Assembly (NCBI GenBank): GCA_003535195.1
Contig: DOHN01000014.1
Location: forward strand, 546 to 9,534
DNA: 8,989 nt
From: Ruminiclostridium sp.
GTDB lineage: Bacteria > Bacillota > Clostridia > DSM-8532
Reading direction: 5' to 3'
The notes below the pieces were generated by a model. That model saw only the letters and a list, made by a program, of their open reading frames with translations. It had not been told where the DNA came from and made no database searches. Numbering within the stretch: the first letter of the stretch is position 1; each line of letters opens with the position of its first letter. Positions 1 to 4,893 of this stretch are shown here, piece after piece. The translations under genes were made by a program, and so were the position numbers.

Positions 1-96
1 AATTTTATTAATAGTTATATAAAAAATTCTTTACTTCTTGATATCTTTTCACTCGAATTATCAAGTCTGCGCTTTTTCACTGTATTTGTTACCGCG
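1..96 (-). other. AT-rich tail after the glycosyltransferase, no gene seen
   Basis: Downstream of the glycosyltransferase stop. It holds a 7-bp hairpin (37-43 with 59-65, 15-base loop) followed, 10 bases later, by six T on the minus strand (21-26). The distance is too great for a canonical terminator. A 21-codon reading with a GTG start (80 down to 15) has no ribosome site. The transcript may continue out of the window. Confidence 0.4.
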
Positions 97-1047
97 CTAG
101 AAAGGCACGTACTTCTCCAGCCATTCCTTTTCGAACCCCTGTATAAACCGCCCGTTATAAAATTCATCCCTATGCCTCTGCAACTCATTGCACATGAACC
201 GCAGCGACTCATTGCAATTCGCCAGTCCGAAACGGCTTATTTTCTCGACCATTGAAATCATGTACGACCACTCGCTGTAAAGAGCCAAATCAGTTAACTG
301 AGGCAACACCCCGCTTATGTATCCGGTTCGTTCACGAAACGCTGCTAGGTATTCGCGGAGCTGAGTGGGATTTAGCAGATGGTGTTTCGTCGCCGCGCTT
401 GAATTATTACCGGGATGGCGGTAAAAGCAATACTTGGGCAGTCCGTATGCCACCACGCTTTTCGCGTTGGCAAAGTATCGGTAGGTTGTCGTTATATCGT
501 CATAGCTGCCCTTATTGGAAAAACGGATTCTATCGAACAGCGTGCGCCGAACAAGCTTCGTCGGCATTGCGGCGTTGTAGAGCCTGCGCCTTAAAAAATT
601 TACCGTTGCCTGTTCCGCATCCATGACGTGTTTCTCATCATACAGGTAAATACCGTTGGGTAACTGTTCGCCGTTTTCTTTTTTTGTTGGACCGCATACG
701 GCAATATCTGCATGATGCTTTTGGGCCAGGTTATGTAGAAACTCCAAAAAGTCAGTTTCGGCGTAGTCGTCATCATCTATAAAAGCTATATACTCGCCCG
801 TAGCAGCATCCAAACCCGCGTTTCGTCCGCTTCCGATATTCCCGCGTTCTCGATGAATCACTCGGGTTCGCGAATCTTTCACTGCGTACTCATCAGCAAT
901 TGCACCGCTTCTGTCAGCCGATCCATTGTCGACAATTATAAGTTCAAAGTCCTCGTAAGTCTGGTTAAGTATACTCTCAATCGCTCGCGCGACAAGCTCC
1001 TCCCGGTTATATGTGAGCATGATTACACTGATTTTTGGTGTAGGCAA
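97..1047 (-). CDS. Family 2 glycosyltransferase (GT-A fold)
   Basis: Predicted cytoplasmic glycosyltransferase of 316 residues that moves a sugar from a nucleotide donor to an unknown acceptor. The N-terminus has the GT2 signature: PKISVIMLTYNRE (4-16), the LIIVDNGSAD stretch (36-45), the GNIGSGRNAGLDAATGEYIAF stretch (69-89), and the metal-binding acidic run DDDD at 91-94. SYDD at 181-184 is a plausible site for the catalytic base. The C-terminal third matches nothing I recognise and may bind the acceptor. There is no obvious transmembrane segment. The start is a TTG: no upstream ATG exists in frame, the first internal ATG would remove the first beta strand, and a strong GGAGGAGG (1057-1064) sits 9 bases upstream inside the end of rfbF. 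The 4-base gap from rfbF implies one transcript. The family is certain, the donor and acceptor are not. By eye its composition is more GC-rich than that of rfbF, which may indicate a separate origin. Confidence 0.9.
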   Translation of the reverse strand: MPTPKISVIMLTYNREELVARAIESILNQTYEDFELIIVDNGSADRSGAIADEYAVKDSRTRVIHRERGNIGSGRNAGLDAATGEYIAFIDDDDYAETDFLEFLHNLAQKHHADIAVCGPTKKENGEQLPNGIYLYDEKHVMDAEQATVNFLRRRLYNAAMPTKLVRRTLFDRIRFSNKGSYDDITTTYRYFANAKSVVAYGLPKYCFYRHPGNNSSAATKHHLLNPTQLREYLAAFRERTGYISGVLPQLTDLALYSEWSYMISMVEKISRFGLANCNESLRFMCNELQRHRDEFYNGRFIQGFEKEWLEKYVPF

Positions 1048-1051
1048 CGCT

Positions 1052-1834
1052 TCAATCCTCCTCCCAAATCTTCCACGGCGCTCTTTCCTGTCCCCAAAGA
1101 TTTTCCAAATAGTACTTATCCCTTTGTGTATCCATGCACTGCCAAAAGCCTTTATGCTTATATGCCACTAATTGGCCTTGCGCTGCCAGGGTCTGAAAAG
1201 GTTTTCTCTCTAAGATGGTGTTGTCGCCGTCAATATAGTCAAAAATCTGTGGTTCCATGACCATAAATCCACCATTAATCCAGCCTCCATCTTCCTTCCC
1301 TTTTTCAGTAAAATTAGTTATATTATATTCATCATCAACTTCCAGCACACCAAATTTTCCGCCAGGTTGAATGGCCGTTATGGCTGCAATTTTCTTTTTC
1401 TTCCGGTGAAAAGCCAAAAGCTTATTAAGATCCACATTTGAAACGCCATCGCCGTAGGTCAGCATAAAGGTTTCATTCCCTATAAATTTCTGTATTCGCT
1501 TTACTCTGCCGCCAGTTTGTGTATTTAAACCGGTGTCTACAACCGTCACTCTCCATGGCTCCGCGACATTACTATGTATAATCATTTCATTGTTATTGGA
1601 AAAATCGAAGGTAATATCTGATCTATGCAGATAGTAATCTGCAAAATATTCCTTTATAATATAGCCCTTGTATCCGCAGCAAATAATAAATTCATTGAAA
1701 TTATAGTGGGAATAATACTTCATAATATGCCAGAGTATGGGTGAGTCACCAATAGTTATCATAGGCTTCGGCTTTAAATGACTTTCCTCACTGATGCGCG
1801 TTCCGAATCCGCCTGCTAGAATTACAACCTTCAT
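1052..1834 (-). CDS. rfbF: Glucose-1-phosphate cytidylyltransferase
   Basis: Makes CDP-glucose and pyrophosphate from CTP and alpha-D-glucose 1-phosphate, the first step towards CDP-linked 3,6-dideoxyhexoses and related sugars. The 260-residue product is close to the usual family length of about 257. It begins with the nucleotidyltransferase signature MKVVILAGGFGTR (1-13) and the KPKPM loop (21-25), followed by YGDGVSNVD (127-135, metal/nucleotide site), GWINGGF (184-190) and GFWQCMDTQRDK (229-240). These last blocks favour RfbF over RmlA or GalU. An in-frame ATG 12 codons upstream is rejected: the chosen start begins at the conserved strand and has GGAG (1840-1843) 5 bases ahead. The 98-base AT-rich interval from csrA has no terminator hairpin, so read-through is possible. 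A TATAAT at 1919-1924 has a poor -35. The usual partners rfbG (CDP-glucose 4,6-dehydratase) and rfbH are not in the window. Confidence 0.93.
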   Translation of the reverse strand: MKVVILAGGFGTRISEESHLKPKPMITIGDSPILWHIMKYYSHYNFNEFIICCGYKGYIIKEYFADYYLHRSDITFDFSNNNEMIIHSNVAEPWRVTVVDTGLNTQTGGRVKRIQKFIGNETFMLTYGDGVSNVDLNKLLAFHRKKKKIAAITAIQPGGKFGVLEVDDEYNITNFTEKGKEDGGWINGGFMVMEPQIFDYIDGDNTILERKPFQTLAAQGQLVAYKHKGFWQCMDTQRDKYYLENLWGQERAPWKIWEED

Positions 1835-1932
1835 GTTTGCTCCGCCTTCAAATAAATCATTTAAATGCAAAAAAATAACTTTCTGTATATTCGAAAAAAC
1901 TGCTCATTGGTCATTCATATTATAAAAATGTT

Positions 1933-2172
1933 TTACGATTCTTTATCTTTGGCAAACTTCTGATTAAGCACTTTAATATCTATTTCCTTGCCGGCCGCCG
2001 CCGATAAATTTTCATTTTTGATCTCTTCGTATATTTCCTTTCGATGAATTGTAACACTTCTGGGGGCATCGATGCCCAGGCGGACCTGATCCCCCTGAAT
2101 ATCAATGATGGTTAGCTCAATATCATTTCCTATCACTAAAGCCTGGCCTTTTTTTCTTGTCAAAACGAGCAT
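1933..2172 (-). CDS. csrA: Carbon storage regulator CsrA (RNA-binding)
   Basis: Small dimeric RNA-binding protein that blocks translation by binding GGA motifs over ribosome binding sites. In Bacillota its best-known target is the flagellin mRNA. The 79-residue sequence is canonical: MLVLTRKKGQ at the N-terminus (beta 1 with L4 and R6), VRLGIDAPRSVTIHRKEIYEEI (30-51), including R44, the main RNA-contact residue. The C-terminal extension NENLSAAAGKEIDIKVLNQK keeps an asparagine at position 55, the region used by FliW in B. subtilis. This fits a CsrA controlled by a protein antagonist rather than by small RNAs. It lies 14 bases after fliW and has its own AAGGAG (2180-2185) at 7-base spacing. 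That Shine-Dalgarno is itself a GGA site, so autoregulation is possible. Confidence 0.98.
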   Translation of the reverse strand: MLVLTRKKGQALVIGNDIELTIIDIQGDQVRLGIDAPRSVTIHRKEIYEEIKNENLSAAAGKEIDIKVLNQKFAKDKES

Positions 2173-2186
2173 GGTACCACTCCTTA

Positions 2187-2618
2187 TCAGTCATTCTGGA
2201 AGAGAAAATAACGGATTGGCAAGGTGTCATCCTTCTGAATAACCTGTTTGCCCAGCTTTTTTCCCGTATTAATGAGAATGGGGGCTTTTAAGTTCACCCT
2301 GGTTTTTTTGACATCCTCCGGAATTACTGTAATAGCCAGAGTAATGACTTTGTTTGCATTGGTAATCTGAAGAAATTTTACGTCATCATCGCTGACATCT
2401 ACGCCATAATTATCATAAACAAGAAAGGGATCCGTTACAACAAAACATAATTCGGGATTATCTGCGCTTTGAAGCCAGAAGAAAGGCGATCCACCGGCGT
2501 CATGACCGATGAGGGCATACTTTTTAACATTTTCAAATCCCGGCAATCCCTCGGGAAAATCGATTAATTCCTCTTCATTAACGTCTATAATACCAAAATG
2601 CGTGGTTTTCAATTTCAT
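2187..2618 (-). CDS. fliW: Flagellar assembly factor FliW
   Basis: Protein antagonist of CsrA. In B. subtilis FliW binds free flagellin; when flagellin is exported, FliW is released and captures CsrA, freeing flagellin mRNA for translation. The 143-residue product is of normal size and carries the family blocks: FPEGLPGFE (21-29), SPFFWLQSADNPELCFVV (44-61), VIPED (98-102), VNLKAPILIN (108-117) and GKQVI (123-127). The chosen ATG has GGAGGGG (2625-2631) at 6 bases. A longer in-frame reading beginning near 2669 would add 17 hydrophobic, non-conserved residues without a ribosome site, and is rejected. It is immediately upstream of csrA, its usual partner. Unusually, the gene before it is flgN, not flgK/flgL. 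Confidence 0.97.
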   Translation of the reverse strand: MKLKTTHFGIIDVNEEELIDFPEGLPGFENVKKYALIGHDAGGSPFFWLQSADNPELCFVVTDPFLVYDNYGVDVSDDDVKFLQITNANKVITLAITVIPEDVKKTRVNLKAPILINTGKKLGKQVIQKDDTLPIRYFLFQND

Positions 2619-2682
2619 GACTAACCCCTCCAGATCATTACTATAAAAAATCCATAAGAAGAATGGCAAGATACCATACTTT

Positions 2683-3189
2683 TTAGTATTTGATATCCAG
2701 CATATTTCTTTTTGGTCCGTTCAGAACTTCCTGTCCGCTGCTTCCATATACCGGCGTCTCGGGCCCCGATGAGGAAATCAGCTGGAGGCTGAAATCAATA
2801 TATTTCATTCCGTTATCGGTCAGCTGCCTGTTGAGATCATTACGGGACGATAGCTTTGCCACCGCATCACTGATCTTGGCCCTGATATCTGTCAATTGCT
2901 TATTGTACGGTTCCGGCACCTGCTTGGCAAGCTTTTGCAAAGTCATGTTTTTAAAATCCTGCCCGGTTTGCTTGCAGTATTTTGCCAAAAGCTGCTCCCT
3001 TACCGAATTAAGCTGAGTGGTTTGGGCGGCGGCCTTTTTCTCTTCCTCCACAAGAGCCAAAAGAGCTGTTATATCGTTGTTAATCAGGCAATCCGTCTTC
3101 TTTTCAGCAATTTTCAGGAGGCCTTGATATATTGCGCATTCATACTGCAGGGCTTTTATAAAATTCTCCAGCAATTCGTTTCCCGGCAT
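2683..3189 (-). CDS. flgN: FlgN-family flagellar export chaperone
   Basis: Cytoplasmic chaperone which in other bacteria keeps the hook-associated proteins FlgK and FlgL unpolymerised and delivers them to the flagellar type III export gate. The 168-residue product is weakly conserved in sequence, as is usual for the family. It is almost wholly helical, has long heptad-like stretches (about 5-60 and 78-140), an N-terminal segment ending in KKTDCLINNDITALLALVEEE, and a polar tail (PETPVYGSSGQEVLNGPKR) ending in LDIKY. Identity rests on length, helical character and position between flgM and fliW-csrA. The start has GGGAGGG (3198-3204) at 8 bases. A hairpin with a T-run and a GCCGATAA element lie upstream, so it may have its own promoter. 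Its expected clients flgK and flgL are not adjacent. An unrelated coiled-coil protein is the main alternative. Confidence 0.85.
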   Translation of the reverse strand: MPGNELLENFIKALQYECAIYQGLLKIAEKKTDCLINNDITALLALVEEEKKAAAQTTQLNSVREQLLAKYCKQTGQDFKNMTLQKLAKQVPEPYNKQLTDIRAKISDAVAKLSSRNDLNRQLTDNGMKYIDFSLQLISSSGPETPVYGSSGQEVLNGPKRNMLDIKY

Positions 3190-3225
3190 GCTTTTTTCCC
3201 TCCCATTGCCACCTTATACTTTACA

Positions 3226-3233
3226 TTATCGGC
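3226..3233 (-). promoter_or_regulatory. Possible sigma-28 -10 element ahead of flgN
   Basis: Perfect GCCGATAA on the minus strand, directly after the hairpin with a T-run and 36 bases before the flgN start. No TAAA occurs at 14-16 bases upstream (TGTC at 15), the nearest TAAA being 23 bases away. It may be a promoter with a weak -35, or chance. Confidence 0.3.
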
Positions 3234-3240
3234 CACAATT

Positions 3241-3271
3241 AAAAACGGGACAACCATTTAGGCATCCCGTT
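3241..3271 (-). terminator. Terminator-like hairpin between flgM and flgN
   Basis: A 7-bp stem AACGGGA/TCCCGTT (3265-3271 with 3244-3250), a 14-base loop, and a minus-strand run of five T at 3241-3245 (two of them in the stem). It lies 16 bases past the flgM stop and about 50 bases before flgN. The stem has four G-C pairs, so partial attenuation within the operon is more likely than full termination. Confidence 0.6.
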
Positions 3272-3286
3272 CTAAAGTCGTTCACT

Positions 3287-3571
3287 TCAGTCCTTTTTCT
3301 GATTCAGCATACCAATTATCTTATCTGCAATATCTGACGCTGATACCGAATACTCGCCGCATTCCATCTTTTGCGATATCTCATCGACCCGGCTCTGGCG
3401 TATATCAGAAATCTGTCTCAATGCTTTAATAGCCACGTTAAAATCCTTTGCTGTTCCGGAAATAGTAAGTTCATCCTGTTTCGAAGATACTTCATTGACT
3501 ATGGACAACCTATCAATCCTTCCGGTGCTGTAAACGCCGGAAACCTTGGGAAGATCTCCCCAAATCCTCAT
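3287..3571 (-). CDS. flgM: Negative regulator of flagellin synthesis FlgM (anti-sigma-28)
   Basis: Anti-sigma factor that binds sigma-28 (FliA/SigD) and holds late flagellar genes off until the hook-basal body is complete. The 94-residue protein matches the family size. The N-terminal half is polar and probably disordered. The sigma-binding C-terminal half is recognisable: ISDIRQSRVDEISQKMECGEY (53-73) followed by VSASDIADKIIGMLNQKKD, the typical R..V..I...I..G.Y.....IA..I pattern. The ATG is preceded by AGGAG at 3584-3588 (12 bases) with a closer GAGG-type run at 3581-3584. A sigma-28-like promoter lies about 95 bases upstream, which would give the negative feedback loop known for flgM in other bacteria. 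Confidence 0.94.
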   Translation of the reverse strand: MRIWGDLPKVSGVYSTGRIDRLSIVNEVSSKQDELTISGTAKDFNVAIKALRQISDIRQSRVDEISQKMECGEYSVSASDIADKIIGMLNQKKD

Positions 3572-3666
3572 TTTCCAATCCCTCTCCTGTTATTATCACA
3601 ATTTGCTGAAATTACAGCACACTAATCTTATGTGAAACAGAAGGTTTTGCAACCCTTGCAATATTT

Positions 3667-3693
3667 ATATCGTCAGTAATTTTTAGCTTCTTA
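3667..3693 (-). promoter_or_regulatory. Sigma-28 (SigD/FliA) type promoter for flgM
   Basis: Minus-strand TAAG (3690-3693), 15 bases, then GACGATAT (3667-3674). The Bacillota sigma-28 consensus is TAAA, about 15 bases, GCCGATAT/A, so 3 of 4 and 7 of 8 bases match at the ideal spacing. It lies about 95 bases upstream of flgM. B. subtilis flgM has a SigD promoter in the same position. Predicted from sequence only. Confidence 0.65.
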
Positions 3694-3726
3694 ACAGCAT
3701 TCATGAATTTCCCAAAGCTTTTCCCG

Positions 3727-4158
3727 CTAATCTTTCTTTGTACCGTGTATGTAGCGCAGGCCGCCTTCTCTTGGGCCGGTCTCATTACCGTCTCTATCCC
3801 TAAAAGATTCCTTTAAGGTACGTCCCGCACTGATCATGTCACTAGCCAGTTTTTTGGAGCAGCTGACGCAGAATCTCCCGCTTTTGATTCTGACTCCGCA
3901 GTTCTCGCACTGAAGGGCTATGGGACTTGATTCTGCAACCTCAAGCCGGCCTTCCTTCAAAAAGCGGTAAATCAGATTTGCTGAGACTTCTGTCTCCCGG
4001 GATACCTCCTGGATGGTAGCCCCCGGAAAATCCCTTACAAAAGTCCTTACCCGTTCAAACTCCTGCTCTTCAATCTTCTTGCAGGCATCGCATATTTGGG
4101 GTCCCGTAACATACATAAATATTTTTTTGCACCTATGGCAATTTCTGACCTCCGGCAT
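3727..4158 (-). CDS. yvyF: Flagellar-operon zinc-ribbon protein YvyF
   Basis: Member of the YvyF family, a Bacillota protein encoded next to comF and flgM, whose biochemical role is poorly defined. The 143-residue protein has two CxxC pairs at the N-terminus (C7/C10 and C23/C26), a helix-turn-helix-like stretch ATIQEVSRETEVSANLIYRF (47-66) resembling MerR-type DNA-binding segments, and two more CxxC pairs (C84/C87 and C97/C100). Two zinc sites flanking a DNA-binding-like helix suggest a nucleic-acid or regulatory role, but that is inference. An ATG five codons upstream is rejected because the GGAGG (4167-4171) overlaps it and lies 8 bases before the chosen ATG. The gene follows comF by 42 bases with no terminator, so the comF transcript probably continues into it. 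Confidence 0.9.
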   Translation of the reverse strand: MPEVRNCHRCKKIFMYVTGPQICDACKKIEEQEFERVRTFVRDFPGATIQEVSRETEVSANLIYRFLKEGRLEVAESSPIALQCENCGVRIKSGRFCVSCSKKLASDMISAGRTLKESFRDRDGNETGPREGGLRYIHGTKKD

Positions 4159-4200
4159 AAAAATCGCCTCCATTTATACACTTTTCTTTATTTATTATCG

Positions 4201-4893
4201 TCATTTTTCTGCAATAGCAATAGCAGATGCAAATATCCATGACGCACCGTTCTCATATAATATTTTAGCACAGGTATTCAGGGTGGTACCGGTTGTTACC
4301 ACATCATCCACCAATAGAATGTTCTTCCCGGACACCAGAGCGGGGTCCTTAACCTGAAAGGATCCCTCTATGTTATGAAGACGTCCTTCCCTTTTTAAAC
4401 TGCTTTGCGGGCGCGTTTTCCGGATTTTCACCAAATTATCGATATGGACGGGAACCTCCAGATAATCTGCCAGTTTTATTGCCACAAGCTCTGCCTGGTT
4501 GTAGCCTCTCTTATGTTTTTTCCTGCGGTACATAGGTACAGGAATGACAATATCAAAATCCGGAAGAAATTTCTCTTTGACCATCTCCCGGTAAAGCAGC
4601 CATGCCATGGTCCTTGATAAAAGAGGCTGATGGTTAAATTTCATGGCCTGTATTGCCCTATCAACCCCGTTCTCATAGTAAAAAGCCGCAAAAAGCCCGT
4701 TTATATATGGAATCCGGGGAATTGCACAAAATCCCTTTCTGTAGTAAGGAAGCATTTTGCTGCAGGTCTCGCAAAGGTATAATGCCGTATCCTCTTTTAA
4801 AACCTCATCGCAGATCATGCATTTTACCGGATAAACCAATCTTAAAATTCTTTCCCATATAGAAGGGATTTTAAGGAATTCCTGGTTTTTCAC
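4201..4893 (-). CDS. comF: ComF family protein (ComFC-like phosphoribosyltransferase)
   Basis: Cytoplasmic protein of the ComF/GntX family, needed for DNA uptake during natural transformation in some bacteria, thought to work with the single-strand translocation machinery. The 230-residue protein has the N-terminal zinc finger (C25xxC28, C41xxC44, with C56 nearby), the RGYNQAE block (129-135), RKTRPQSSLKREGR (158-171) with a following HNIEGSF, and the PRPP-binding loop ILLVDDVVTTGTT (192-204). The GTG start forms a GTGA overlap with the recD2 stop; AAGGAG (4902-4907) lies 8 bases ahead within recD2. The DEAD-box partner comFA of B. subtilis is absent here, as in many Clostridia, so a housekeeping DNA role with recD2 is as likely as competence. 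Confidence 0.95.
   Translation of the reverse strand: MKNQEFLKIPSIWERILRLVYPVKCMICDEVLKEDTALYLCETCSKMLPYYRKGFCAIPRIPYINGLFAAFYYENGVDRAIQAMKFNHQPLLSRTMAWLLYREMVKEKFLPDFDIVIPVPMYRRKKHKRGYNQAELVAIKLADYLEVPVHIDNLVKIRKTRPQSSLKREGRLHNIEGSFQVKDPALVSGKNILLVDDVVTTGTTLNTCAKILYENGASWIFASAIAIAEK

Noticed and set aside
853..1260. 135-codon plus-strand reading frame
   Set aside because: It is antisense to both the glycosyltransferase and rfbF, has no family resemblance or ribosome site, and spans the junction of two well-supported genes.
1858..1867. Perfect 10-base palindrome CATTTAAATG ahead of rfbF
   Set aside because: It is short, AT-rich, and has no partner copy or known operator match, so it is not distinguishable from background.
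1919..1924. Perfect TATAAT before rfbF
   Set aside because: The best -35 at 17 bases is GATAAA, matching only 2 of 6 positions of TTGACA, and the interval is AT-rich, so chance is likely.
4195..4202. GACGATAA on the minus strand before yvyF, like a sigma-28 -10
   Set aside because: No TAAA-like -35 at 14-16 bases upstream (ATTG instead), and it overlaps the comF stop codon.
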